64,000 nucleotides of DNA from Onthophagus taurus (lineage: Eukaryota; Arthropoda; Insecta; Coleoptera; Scarabaeidae): assembly GCF_036711975.1 (NCBI RefSeq), contig NC_091968.1:28257001-28321000 (forward strand), given 5' to 3'. Shown here piece by piece: positions 18,801 to 29,599 of the stretch; within the stretch, counting starts at the first letter, position 1, and every line of letters starts with the position of its first letter. The notes under the pieces are model-generated. The model did not search any database. It was not told the origin of the DNA and saw only the letters and a list, made by a program, of their open reading frames with translations. Both the position numbers and the translations under genes were made by a program.

Positions 18801-20425
18801 GTAGAAGACTAGATATTGCTAGTGAAAGACTAAATATTGCAGGTAAAGCACATCCTTCTTACAGAAAACTACACACTACTATTAAAAAACCAAACATTCT
18901 TAGCAGAAGAATTAATTTTATTGTCAGAAGACCAAATTATGTTGTCAGAAAACTAGATATTACCAATGGTAGAAATCCCGTTTAAATTTCTGTCCAATAT
19001 TTGTTAAAATTGCATCCCTCGCTTCCCGATTTTGGAAAATTATTAGAAAATATAAACTTAAACGCCTCAATTACTGAAAGAGAGTAGATATTGCTGGCAG
19101 AAGATTTTACAGAAGACTTCACACTTCTACCAGAAGACGAAATACTGTTGGTAGAAGACTAGATATTGCTAGTGAAAGACTAAATATTGCAAATGAAGCA
19201 CATCCTTCTTACAGAAAACTACACACTATTAAAAAACCAAACATTGTTAGCAGAAGAATTAATTTTATTGTCAGAAGACTAAATTATGTTGTCAGAAAAC
19301 TAGATATTACCAATGGTAGAAATCCCGTTTAAATTTCTGTCCAATATTTGTTAAAATTGCATCCCTCGCTTCCCGATTTTGGAAAATTATTAGAAAATAT
19401 AAACTTAAACGCCTCAATTACTGAAAGAGAGTAGATATTGCTGGCGGAAGATTTTACAGAAGACTTCACACTTCTACCAGAAGACGAAATACTGTTGGTA
19501 GAAGACTAGATATTGCTAGTGAAAGACTAAATATTGCAAATGAAGCACATCCTTCTTACAGAAAACTACACACTACTATTAAAAAACCAAACATTCTTAG
19601 CAGAAGAATTAATTTTATTGTCAGAAGACCAAATTATGTTGTCAGAAAACTAGATATTACCAATGGTAGAAATCCCGTTTAAATTTCTGTCCAATATTTG
19701 TTAAAATTGCATCCCTCGCTTCCCGATTTTGGAAAATTATTAGAAAATATAAACTTAAACGCCTCAATTACTGAAAGAGAGTAGATATTGCTGGCAGAAG
19801 ATTTTACAGAAGACTTCACACTTCTACCAGAAGACGAAATACTGTTGGTAGAAGACTAGATATTGCTAGTGAAAGACTAAATATTGCAAATGAAGCACAT
19901 CCTTCTTACAGAAAACTACACACTACTATTAAAAAACCAAACATTCTTAGCAGAAGAATTAATTTTATTGTCAGAAGACCAAATTATGTTGTCAGAAAAC
20001 TAGATATTACCAATGGTAGAAATCCCGTTTAAATTTCTGTCCAATATTTGTTAAAATTGCATCCCTCGCTTCCCGATTTTGGAAAATTATTAGAAAATGT
20101 AAACTTAAACGCCTCAATTACTGAAAGAGACTAGATATTGCTGGCAGAAGACTTTACAGAAGACTTCACACTTCTACCAGAAGACGAAATACTGTTGGTA
20201 GAAGACTAGATATAGCTAGTGAAAAACTAAATATTGCAAATGAAGCACATCCTTCTTACAGAAAACTACACACTACTATTAAAAAACCAAACATTCTTAG
20301 CAGAAGAATTAATTTTATTGTCAGAAGACCAAATTATGTTGTCAGAAAACTAGATATTACCAATGGTAGAAATCCCGTTTAAATTTCTGTCCAATATTTG
20401 TTAAAATTGCATCCCTCGCTTCCCG
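15895..20425. repeat. Satellite array, 13 monomers of 347 or 350 bp
   Basis: Monomers begin (attttggaaaattat) at 15895, 16241, 16588, 16935, 17285, 17632, 17979, 18329, 18679, 19029, 19376, 19726 and 20076, and the array ends at 20425. They are nearly identical. Type A (347 bp) has cacactattaaa, cattgttagc and agactaaattatg. Type B (350 bp) has an extra ACT (cacactactatt), cattcttagc and agaccaaattatg. Within each monomer a shorter motif of roughly 21-27 bp around gcagaagactaaat recurs, so the repeat is two-level. The minus strand of each monomer encodes REARDAILTNIGQKFKRDF and then stops, part of a MADF-type exon (see 20386-20522). Confidence 0.97.
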
Positions 20426-20522
20426 ATTTCTATGTTCCTTAGATTTAGTATTCCAAAGAACTGAATTTTCTTTATACACCTCAATTAATTCTTCTTGAGA
20501 CCATTTTCTTTTAGGCGTCATC
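20386..20522 (-). pseudogene. MADF/Myb-SANT-like DNA-binding exon at the satellite edge
   Basis: From ATG at 20522 the minus strand reads MTPKRKWSQEELIEVYKENS, then VLWNTKSKEHRN, and passes into the last satellite monomer as REARDAILTNIGQKFKRDF before a stop. W..EE...LI..Y..N..LW......HRNREAR.AI...I matches the start of MADF/Myb-SANT-like domains, common in partner proteins of Harbinger transposons. A GT lies just before the stop (ccattg|gtaata), so the stop may lie in an intron and this may be exon 1 of a longer gene. The rest of the domain is absent or replaced by the array. Confidence 0.6.
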
Positions 20523-20613
20523 TTTAAACGTGTTATACTGAGAATACTCGCAGCAAAATTCGAATAGTGTTCCTTTTTTGACAGTTACTTTCACGATAGA
20601 TAAATAATAGTGC

Positions 20614-20757
20614 GTGTCCACTTGAGTACAAATCTCAACCTGTTCTCTCTCCGAACGTTGGTGGTGACTCTCTGATAGTTACTCTTAGATGTGTGTTCAC
20701 CAGAAAAAATACTCTCGATAGCTTCTCTTGGGAGCATTTATCGCAAGTGAACACCTA
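20614..20757. repeat. Possible short MITE
   Basis: The ends gtgcgtgtccacttgag and, inverted, ctaggtgttcacttgcg enclose about 145 bp with further internal inverted similarity (ctctgatagttactct and related bits). Target duplications are not clear. Confidence 0.3.
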
Positions 20758-20764
20758 GCTTTAG

Positions 20765-21480
20765 GATAGATCAGTTTTGTTTTGAAACCCTAATTATAGC
20801 ATGAAGGAATGTCGGTTTTCTTTTTAGCAAGAACTTCTGTTTGAAAAATGGTTATGTCCGAGCTGAGGGATAATTTAATGAGACTATTTGGTCCACCAAT
20901 CCAGATCCAACTGTCTTTGAATCATCAGCATACCAGGCAAGGGTTCCTCTTTTAGTGTGAAGGAATCTCGGTTTTCTTTTGAACCCCAATTATAGCGTGA
21001 AGGAATGTCGGTTTTCTTTTGAACCCATATTATAGCGTGAAGAAATTCCAATTATAGCATGAAGGAATGTTAGGATAGGTTAGTTTTGTTTTGGTCCCTA
21101 ATTATAGCGTGAAGGAATGTCGGTTTTCTTTTGAACCCAAATTATAGCGTGAAGAAACTCCAATTATAGCGTGAAGGAATGTTAGGATAGGTCAGTTTTG
21201 TTTTGGTCCCTAATTATAGCGTGAAGGAATGTCGGTTTTCTTTTGAACCCAAATTATAGCGTGAAGAAACTCCAATTATAGCGTGAAGGAATGTTAGGAT
21301 AGGTCAGTTTTGTTTTGGTGCCCTAATTATAGCGTGAAGGAATGTCGGTTTTCTTTTGAACCCTAATTATATCGTGAAGAAACGGCAATTATAGTGTGAA
21401 GGAATGTTACGATAGGTCAGTTTTGTTTTGGAACCCTAATTATAGCATGAAGGAATGTCGATTTTCTTTTGAATCTTAAT
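20765..21480. repeat. Minisatellite with a period of about 112 bp
   Basis: The phrases ggataggtcagttttgtttt, taattatagcgtgaaggaat and gtcggttttcttttgaaccc recur in order. Clear starts lie near 21073, 21184, 21296 and 21409, with a looser copy at 20765-21060. The shorter phrase 'attatagcgtgaag' appears up to three times per unit, so the unit itself is built from a roughly 30-40 bp motif. No coding frame is present. The stretch 21490-21880 that follows shows nothing recognisable. Confidence 0.88.
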
Positions 21481-21884
21481 TATACTCTTTAAATAATAAC
21501 TCTTTTACTTTCTGATAGATAACTGATGCAGACAACGAATTGTGGACACATGTAGTTTCTATGAACCCATTGCATTATTCATAGAGAAGCTCTTGCATCA
21601 AAGCACCTGAGTCCACACTGAATCAGGTGATAGAGCATGTAAATTTTATAACTGTGTTAGAATGTGAGAGTCGAATACTGGTCTTTGTTGTACTATAGCA
21701 AAGCAAGATGGATCTCACAAGATACTGTTTCATCACGTACTTTTGAATTATGGCAAGAAATCTTAATTTAAAAAAGAAAGTATACAAAAATGCAAAATAT
21801 ATGGCTGATAACGATGTACTAGTATATTTTGGAATTTTGGATTTTAATAAAATATCCTCTTTTAACTGCGATGGACCTGATGGA

Positions 21885-22215
21885 CATTCAGGTTTAGCCT
21901 TCTTAAGAGACGCACGGCTAAGCCCGAATGTTTCTGGTTCTAGGTCTAGTGTCAGTTCTACTTTTCTTTCAATAAAAATATACTACAATCTAACGCTGAA
22001 TAACATTTAGAAGTAGAACTAACACTAGACCTAGAACTAGAAACATTCGGGTTTAGCCCCACGTCTCCCAAGACGGCTAAACCCGATACTTTCTAGTTCT
22101 AGGTCTAGTGTTAGTTCTTGTTTTACTGCAATAAAAACCTACCACTGTCACTAGTCCTAACATTAGACCTAGAACGAGATATATTCAGGTTTAGTCGTCT
22201 TAAGAGACGCCGTTT
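21885..22215. repeat. TTAA-junction palindromic repeat, two units
   Basis: Three junctions are visible: near 21902 (cttcTTAAgagacgcacggc), near 22070 (cacgtctcccaagacggc, TTAA decayed to CCAA) and near 22196 (gtcgtcTTAAgagacg, right arm missing). Between them are hexamer-spaced CTAG arms and the linkers caataaaaatatactacaat and gcaataaaaacctaccactg. The third junction breaks off at ccgtttgaaatcaaacc. Confidence 0.85.
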
Positions 22216-22259
22216 GAAATCAAACCAATTAATTAAATATTAGCAAATCTACTGTTTAA

Positions 22260-22945
22260 ACAAGCATAATACTTTTATATTCAGAATAACCCGATACCTC
22301 CAATTGAGCAATTTTTGTTAACTATGTGGTTTTATGCTACTGGACGTTTTTATATTTCTGTGAGCAATTTTGTGAATATACATAAGAATGCAGCTTGATT
22401 AATTATAAAGCGTACAACTAAAGCTATATGTCAGTTGAGAGATTAATACATATATATGCCAAGAAATGACTAAGAAAAAATGGAAACAAGGTTAAAGTTT
22501 TTCCAAATTGCCCGTTTTCTAAAAGTCTTAGGTGCTATAGATGGTACACATATTCGGCGTCAATTTCCAGGTGAGTTAATAATAAGATAACATTCAGTAA
22601 TGTTTATTCGAATTGTTGTAGGTGGAGAAATTTTTAGAAAACAATGCACAATTAATAATTCGCGAAATTGTGAAAAAGCTAGATTTGTATCCGATTAAAT
22701 GGGAGACAAAGTTTTATTAGTGCATATCCACAATGCCGATATTTAATGAACAACAGATGAAAACTGAAAGCAGATATCAAAAATCTGATATAACAACAAG
22801 AAATGTTGAGAGGACATTTGGAGTTTGGAAGAGGAGATTCTACAACAACAAATTGTAGTAGCGACAGCTATCCTTCACAACATTGCCTCATATAGAGATG
22901 AAATACCTAACCAAGATGAAGATTACGTGTTAAGATTAAAATAAG
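22260..22945 (+). pseudogene. PIF/Harbinger transposase (HARBI1-like), decayed
   Basis: Readable blocks in order are LLTMWFYATGRFYISVSNFV, VLGAIDGTHIRRQFP (first catalytic Asp) and a likely intron 22571-22620 (gtgagt...ttgtag). These are followed by GGEIFRKQCTINNS, RYQKSDITTRNVERTFGVWK and QQIVVATAILHNIASYRDEI. All are hallmarks of HARBI1-type nucleases. The section around the second catalytic Asp is deleted and stops separate the blocks, so it is inactive. It is convergent with the minus-strand partner gene fragment that follows. Confidence 0.85.
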
Positions 22946-22974
22946 TGTTTCCAACAATATTTATATTGCAAATT

Positions 22975-23284
22975 TTTAATTTTCATATCCAATTGGTGGG
23001 CCTCTTCTTCATTCACAATTTTGGATTATTTGCAACTCTTTTTCTTTAATTTCCCTCTCTAATTTGGCATTTTGCATTTAGATCAATTCTAGCTTAAAAT
23101 CAGCCACAGAGGAAAATTTCGTTGCAACAGTTTCATTCCTATCTTCGCCTTTTTTGTTTAGTACCTCCGAGTGTAGTTGGTGTGGTGTTGAAGTGTGATG
23201 ATGGTGTCGAAGGTATATTTTCTTTTTCCTCTTTACAGAGCCTATTTTTACGTGCCTAGATATATCAAAAGGTCCACATTCCAC
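22975..23284 (-). pseudogene. C-terminal part of a Harbinger partner (Myb/MADF-like) protein
   Basis: A frame from 23284 includes VKIGSVKRKKKIYLRHHHHT, STPHQLHSEVLNKK and SSVADFKLELI. After a single stop it continues in the same frame as QNAKLEREIKEKELQIIQN. A linker followed by a charged helix (KLEREIKEKELQI) is the usual C-terminus of the second protein of Harbinger transposons. Its position, convergent with the transposase remnant, agrees. The DNA-binding N-terminus is missing. Confidence 0.45.
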
Positions 23285-23576
23285 TAAAATTGTCAGTAAT
23301 TCAAATAATATTATTCAATAATGATGAAAAATACCAAATAATACATATTTAAGTTATTATAATTTAGGAAATATATAAAAAATACTTCAAAGCTTATTTT
23401 TCATTAGATTTATTAGAAATATAACCTATACTTAAATTATACATTATTAAATAATATTAATTTAGTGAGTTTTTGGCGAACAGGAATTATTCTTTAAAAC
23501 ATTTAGTAAATTAATGTTTGGGAAGAAAAATAATGAATGCTTATCACAATTATTTTCTTTGGCGCATTTAATAACG

Positions 23577-24570
23577 TTAAATTTGACATTTGGAACTATT
23601 CATCCAATTCCTAATTGTGGCAGGATGGGGTAAAGTAAATAATTTTCCAACAAATGCATAAGCCTTTGGAGAACAATAAAACAAAGTTTTAGCAAAATCT
23701 TTGATGCTATCATTATAACGCACACCAGAGCTTTTAACTTTGTTACTCTTACGCTCATGTAATAGTATTTGTAATGGAAACCCACTAAATTGCTCTTCCA
23801 ACATGGTTACTACATCACGAGAAGCTGAGATACGCTTTTTAATTTCTTGAAGTAAATTCTTCAAACTGTTGATTCGTAAATCCCGACGTTTTAGTTGTTG
23901 CTGCAAGATCTTAATTTTTTGTCTCAATTTTATATTAGTTGGTGACTGAATAATACACTGAATACCCACATCACATTGCATTGAATTCTGAAAAATATTT
24001 TATAATTTAGATAATAAAGTCTTCTATAATAGATAATAAAGTTTTACCTGTCCAGATATTTCAGATAAGTCTGGTATAGTACTTGTACTTGGCATGGTCT
24101 CAATATCTTCAGCCTATAAAGATTAAAACAACACTAATTTATATTTTAATTTTCAACATATTTTTAATATAAATGGTATTTACTTGTTCCTCTTTCTCAA
24201 TTACTCTAGACAATAAACGTCTTTTGGATGGAGTAGGCTTTTGAAGGTGATTTGGAGATTCTTTAAACACTGAAGGAAATGCATCTTCTTTTAGCAATTT
24301 TTTGCTGGCACCTGGTCGTATTTGGTAATCTGTAGCAAGAAAATGATTACTACATAGAAAACTATACTTTGTTGGCTTAAAATTTTTCCTGCGTACTTCC
24401 TTTATCCATTTTTTTAAAACTTCAGGCTTATTTAATGGAAATCTGCAACATTTATACATATATTATAATATCACCACAAACCTGAATCTTGTAATTTACC
24501 GATGAAATTGTAAACCACTTCCTGTTGACTGTCTATTTGTACATCCGAATGCTGAACAAGAATTTACCAT
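23577..24570 (-). CDS. THAP-domain protein, short P-element/THAP9-like
   Basis: Four exons with GT..AG boundaries join into an open 268-aa frame: 24570-24500, 24442-24184, 24113-24048 and 23987-23577. A complete THAP zinc-finger domain opens the protein: MVNSCSAFGCTNRQ (first cysteine pair), FHRFPLNKPEVLKKWIKEVR, FLCSNHF (Cys and His ligands) and DAFPSVF in the AVPTIF position. A coiled coil follows (IKILQQQLKRRDLRINSLKN). The C-terminal 60 residues (DFAKTLFYCSPKAYAFVGKL, then PHPATIRNWMNSS) match the region just before the catalytic domain of P-element/THAP9 transposases. The protein then stops at SKCQI, so the RNase H-like catalytic domain is absent. It is either a truncated transposase gene that is still open or a host protein made from the DNA-binding part. 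No in-frame stops are present despite neighbouring decayed elements. Confidence 0.75.
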
Positions 24571-25580
24571 CTTTATAGATTTAGGTAATACAATATTTAA
24601 AAAGTTTATAAAAAAATGTATTTAATGCAATCCAGCCCCAGGGATCTTATTGTTAGATAGGTTAGATAGGGAACTGATTGTATGTCGAAATCCCACCGTA
24701 AGATGGCATTAGCGTCTATACTGAAATAATTTAATTAAACTAACAATTTTATTATTAATAGTGGGAATGATGAGAGACAGCAATAACAATTATTACCAGT
24801 ATCATTCTTCTAATTTAAAAAGTATAGATTTCTATTCGTGTTATATTTTTAAATTTGTCGCTAACTTCAACTTTTAAAAAGTTGAAGTTTGTTCAGAATG
24901 ACAGATGAAAACGTCATTTTAAAGTGATTTTTTGATAAGAGTATAATAAAGTAATAATGGTATGATTAAATAATTAGATTATAATTGACATTATAACTTT
25001 GTTTCAGCTAACGTTATAACTGATTGGAAGCTCGTCAGATGAAACTCACATGTCATATGATACAGTGATATTCAAATGTGGCGGAATTATTTGACAGGTG
25101 TAATTGCCATAGGTAATTGCATCTGAGGAATTCCCAACCAGTCGAAACGTTAATTGGAGCCGCTATGTAACTACTTTCCAAACAGTTATTCTGTGGTTGG
25201 AGCTTTTATATATAAACCCAATCCACCTGTATTCTAGTGGTTCGGTTCTTAGCTGAATAATTCCAAAATATCCCCAACAGATGGCGCCACATACGTTCAA
25301 TTTTTAGTACGAAGTTTTTGTTTAGAAAGTTGCATTTTTACAAAGCTATTTTCTATGGGCATACTTGCAAAATTCCAGGACTAAAATGCTGTTGAATATC
25401 ACCAGCAAGGCCCAAAAAACTAAAACCATTTTAAAATTTGTTTGAATAGAAATAAATAACCTATAATTAAATTTTGAAATCATTACCAACCTTTAAAAAA
25501 AAATTATAACCTAACCTAATTTAACCTCAAATATTAAGATAACCTTAATAATTTAATCTTTCAAATACCGAAAAATCAAA
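24571..25580. other. Intergenic region between the THAP gene and Dhodh
   Basis: AT-rich, with no convincing frame. It contains a short hairpin (aacttcaacttttaaaaagttgaagttt at 24863-24890) and a moderately complex stretch at 25020-25330 that could hold a decayed MITE. The last 250 bp before 25581 must include the Dhodh promoter. Confidence 0.5.
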
Positions 25581-26908
25581 ATGAATCGTTTGTCAAGTAG
25601 AGTAAGTATAATTTTCTATTAATTTCCTTTAAAAATAATATTTCTTTTTAAGCACAAAATAAGATCGTTGCTTCTTGTCACTGCGGGAGGTTTTGGTTTT
25701 TATGGGGCGATGGATTATGTGAAAAACAAGGAATCGTTTTATCAACGTCTAATACCTATAATTCATGTTCTTGAACCGGAAACGGCTCATAAATTAGCCG
25801 TTTTCGCTGGAAAATATAGATTATATCCAAAAAGTAGCTTTTCCGATCCAGATTCTTTGGTACAGAAACACAAATATGTCATTCAAATGCTTAAAATGTT
25901 TTATTAAATTTATAGAAAGTGAAATTATTTGGTAAAGAATTTCCAAACCCAATTGGAATAGCGGCTGGTTTTGATAAACATGGTGAAGCAATTTTGGGTT
26001 TACAAGATTTAGGGTTTGGATTTGTCGAAATTGGCTCTGTAACTTTATTTCCTCAAGCTGGGAATGAAAAACCTCGGGTTTTTAGACTAAAAAAAGATGA
26101 GGCTGTTATTAATAGATATGGATTTAATAGTGATGGTTCACAGGTTGTTTTTCAAAGACTTGAATCTTTAAAATCAAATCATAAACTTGATTCGATTTTG
26201 GGTATTAATTTAGGCAAAAATAAAGATTCTCAAAATGCAATACATGATTATGTTGAAGGAATAGAAAAATTTGGTCCAATAGCTGATTATTTAGTTATTA
26301 ATATAAGCAGGTAATTTTTAAATCTTTATTCTTTTTGTTTTATTAAAAATGTTATTTTTAGTCCAAATACACCAGGTTTACGTGACATGCAAATTAAATC
26401 AAATTTAATCGCATTATTATCAGAGGTGGTTAAAGCAAGAAATAATTTACCATTTAAAAATAAACCATCACTTTTATTAAAATTAGCCCCGGATTTAACT
26501 AAAGAAGAACAAATAGATATTGCTGATGTGGTCAAATTGGAAAAATGTAAAGTTGATGGGTTAATCATTTGTAATACGACGATTGATCGACCAGATTATT
26601 TAAAAAGTGAGGAAAAATCCGAAATTGGGGGTTTAAGTGGAAAACCTTTGAAAGATATCTCAACACAAATGATTTCAAACATGTTCATATTAACTGGAGG
26701 AATGCCGATTATTGGTGTTGGAGGGATTTCTTCAGGACAGGATGCTTATGAAAAAATTAAGGCTGGCGCGAGAATCGTTCAGATTTATACCGCTTTAGTT
26801 TACGAAGGGCCTATAATTGTTGATAAAATTAAAAGGGAATTGAGTGCATTGTTGGAAAAGGATGGTTATAAATGTGTTGATGAAGCTGTTGGAAAAGAAG
26901 TTCTATAA
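25581..26908 (+). CDS. Dhodh: Dihydroorotate dehydrogenase, mitochondrial (class 2)
   Basis: Oxidises dihydroorotate to orotate using FMN and ubiquinone at the inner mitochondrial membrane, the fourth step of de novo pyrimidine synthesis. The exons 25581-25601, 25653-25859, 25916-26310 and 26362-26908 have GT..AG borders and give 389 aa, the usual size. Residues 8-28 ([20 protein letters not shown]) form the N-terminal membrane anchor. [28 protein letters not shown] and [11 protein letters not shown] are FMN/substrate landmarks. [11 protein letters not shown] holds the catalytic serine (about S208), whose codon is split by the third intron. [23 protein letters not shown] and [15 protein letters not shown] complete the barrel. 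Exon 1 codes only for MNRLSSR. A possible poly(A) signal ATTAAA lies at 26955-26960. Confidence 0.97.
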
Positions 26909-27310
26909 GAAGTTTTTTCGAAAGTATTATTTATTATTCTTTTTCTTTATTTTGTATTAAAGTGCCTTTATTAAAGTATTTTCTATTTTGCATTTGAAGT
27001 TTTTATTTATCAGCGCCATCTATGTATCAATTAACAAAATGATATAGAACTTTTTAGATTATAAGTTTTAGAAAAAAAGAAAACGTCTTAATTCGATGTT
27101 AAACATAATAATGTATTTATTAATGTGTTATTATAGTAAGAAAGATATTTAAAATATTTGGTATAAAAATTTTCATTATAAAATTGTTGTCAAGTTGTAC
27201 TGCCATCTAACGTTGAATCATTAAAGTAAAGAGAAACCATTTTGAACTTGTCAAGTTAACTCATCTGTCAATTATAATTAAGTTTATAACTTTTTGAAGT
27301 GATTTTAAAG
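26909..27310. other. Dhodh 3' flank
   Basis: AT-rich, with the probable poly(A) signal ATTAAA at 26955-26960 and T-rich stretches before it. Nothing else recognised. Confidence 0.4.
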
Positions 27311-28390
27311 ATTTTTGAAACGTTTAATGTGAATAGGAAGTGTTATTATAGCTTACAATGGTACGTATTGTAGTATTTAGTTAGTATTTAATGATATATT
27401 TCTTTTTTAAACATTATGAAAAATATGCGATATATTTTCAGGTAAAATTCTATTTCCACTTGGTGAATTTGTTCGAATATTACCCCATTAATACTTTCAC
27501 TTCATATATTTCGAATATTTGGGAAAATAAAACAATATGAAATGTAAAAATATAATTTGACAATTACCATAGAGCGCCATCTCTTGACAATTTCTTGAAC
27601 CTCAGAAGCAAGTACATATACGAAATATGCTGAAAATTATTTAATAATTACGTTATATTGCGAAGGAAGTGTATTAGATATGAAGATTAAAAGTAAGATG
27701 TGAAATTCTTATCATGATTTTTAATTCTTATAAAATTCGGTGTCATTTTTAGTTGGAGAATCAATTTGTGAAGTTGGTTGCCTATAATCGAATTTAAAAG
27801 TTTTCAAAATTTTCTACTTTTAAATTGTTTATACTCTATTTTTTAATTTGGAGGAGGGTTTTCAAATTGAAGATTTTTGAAACGTTTAATGTGAATAGGA
27901 AGTGTTATTATAGCTTATAACGGTACGTATTGTAGTATTTAGTTAGTATTTAATGATATTTTTCTTTTTTAAACATTATGAAAAATATGCGATATATTTT
28001 CAGGTAAAATTCCATTTCGACTTGGTCAATTTGTTCGAATATTACCCCATTAATACTTCCACGTCATATATTTCGAATATTTGGGAAAATAAAACAATAT
28101 AAAATGTAAAAATATAATTTGACAATTACCTTAGAGCGCCATCTCTTGACAATTTCTTGAACCTCAGAAGCAAGTACATATAGGAAATATGCTGAAAATT
28201 ATTTAATAATTACGTTATATTGCGAAGAAAGTGTCTTAGATATGAAGATTAAAAGTAAGATGTGAAATTCTTACCATGATTTTGAATTCTTATAAAATTT
28301 AGTGTCATTTTTAGTTGGAGAATCAATTTGTGAAGTTGGTTGCCTATAATCGAATTTAAAAGTTTTCAAAATTTTCAACATTTAAATTGT
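27311..28390. repeat. Tandem direct duplication, about 560 bp per copy
   Basis: The sequence starting atttttgaaacgtttaatgt at 27311 recurs at 27873 (offset 562) and stays alignable to about 28380, with point differences and a few small indels. Both copies include a gtacgtattgtag stretch, a ttttcaggtaaaatt stretch and gagcgccatctcttgacaat. The duplicated block carries the possible small gene at 27358. Confidence 0.93.
27358..27540 (+). other. Possible 33-aa spliced small ORF
   Basis: ATG at 27358-27360 is followed at once by GTACGT, a good donor, and 81 bp later by tattttcag, a good acceptor (27432-27441). Joined, the frame reads MVKFYFHLVNLFEYY, then PINTFTSYISNIWENKTI, and ends at TGA 27538-27540. 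The duplicate at 27920-28100 keeps the frame but has ACG in place of ATG. I do not recognise the peptide, and chance is a serious alternative. Confidence 0.15.
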
Positions 28391-28639
28391 TCTAGTTTTC
28401 TAGTTCTAGTTTTAGAATTATAAGATATGTTTATTTTAAGAACTTATTTTATTTTTGTTTCAGATAAAATGGTTTAAAATTTCACCTAAACATTTCTCGA
28501 TTGATTACTTTGATAAATAATTACGAATCCAATCTAACTGTTCGGAGTGAACAATATTGAGGTATACCTATAAAAAATTAATATCTCATGAATTAAGAGG
28601 TTAAATTTGATGGAGATTTGCACGGAGATTATGTTGAAG

Positions 28640-29140
28640 ATTCTCAACGTTGGTGCAGTTTATCGATCTTTCTAACGTAAACTGTCTGGTAAATCCCGCA
28701 CGATTCAATTATCCGGGGATTCCGTGTCAGTGTCGTCAATGTCACACGATTCTCGTCCCCGTTATCCTCGACGTGGAGCTTCCGCGTTGTGAAATGTAAC
28801 GATGAGGAAAATCGTGGGGGGTTTGCCGCTAATTTGCAGGCGCGCATTATTAAGAAGTCGCCCCCGGACGGTCGTAATTAAGGTGTCGTATCCGCGGGAA
28901 ATAAATTCCGGGACGGCGAGATGCCGGGAAAATGCAAATGCAACTTTTAATTACGGCAGCCCGTGTTCGGACGGGGCGTCGCGGCGCCCGCATTAATCTT
29001 GCCTTACCTTAAATATTATTTATTGCCCCCCTCTAGGAGGGTGGTTGCAAACAACTAGTGGGAGGCTTCCCCCGATATTTGATGTCGGATTGCGACTCCG
29101 TGTGAATGCGCGCCTTCCCCATTATCATTTAATACCCGAT
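28640..29140. other. CpG-rich island 1
   Basis: A complex, CpG-dense stretch (for example gacggggcgtcgcggcgccc) with TAATTA-type and ATGCAAAT-like motifs (aaatgcaaatgcaact near 28931). Several frames are open by composition, but none shows a recognisable protein or splice pattern. It is probably a regulatory island. The bases 28391-28640 before it and 29141-29600 after it are AT-rich and I see nothing in them. Confidence 0.4.
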
Positions 29141-29599
29141 CCCTCGTTTTACAAAGACTATTTGTCATTTCAGAAATATTTTCGTCTTTTTCCTATTTGT
29201 TTTTATTTTTATTTCAGTTTCAAAAGGGGTGTTTATTAATTTAATCCTTTGGATCATTTTGTTGATGAAGGGGCTTAAATAAATTAACTTTCCCGAATAT
29301 TTCGCTTTTCGTATTTAGCAGCTGGTGTCGAGTATAAATATGCAAAAATGGGTAACACACTGCTTGTTAATTAATAATTATTGACGCTTCCTATGTTTTT
29401 GCATATAATTGAACGAATTTATTCGCAAAACTGTTTTTATATTGTTTAAACGTTCATTTTAAAGGTTGTATATCTGGCTGATTTCGATTTAAATGAATTT
29501 GATTTAAAAATTAATTATTAATTCTGTTTTCAGCATGATTTCAATCAAATTTCTCAATTTCATTTTGAAGCTATAAAATTGTTCTTCCAATTATTCCTT

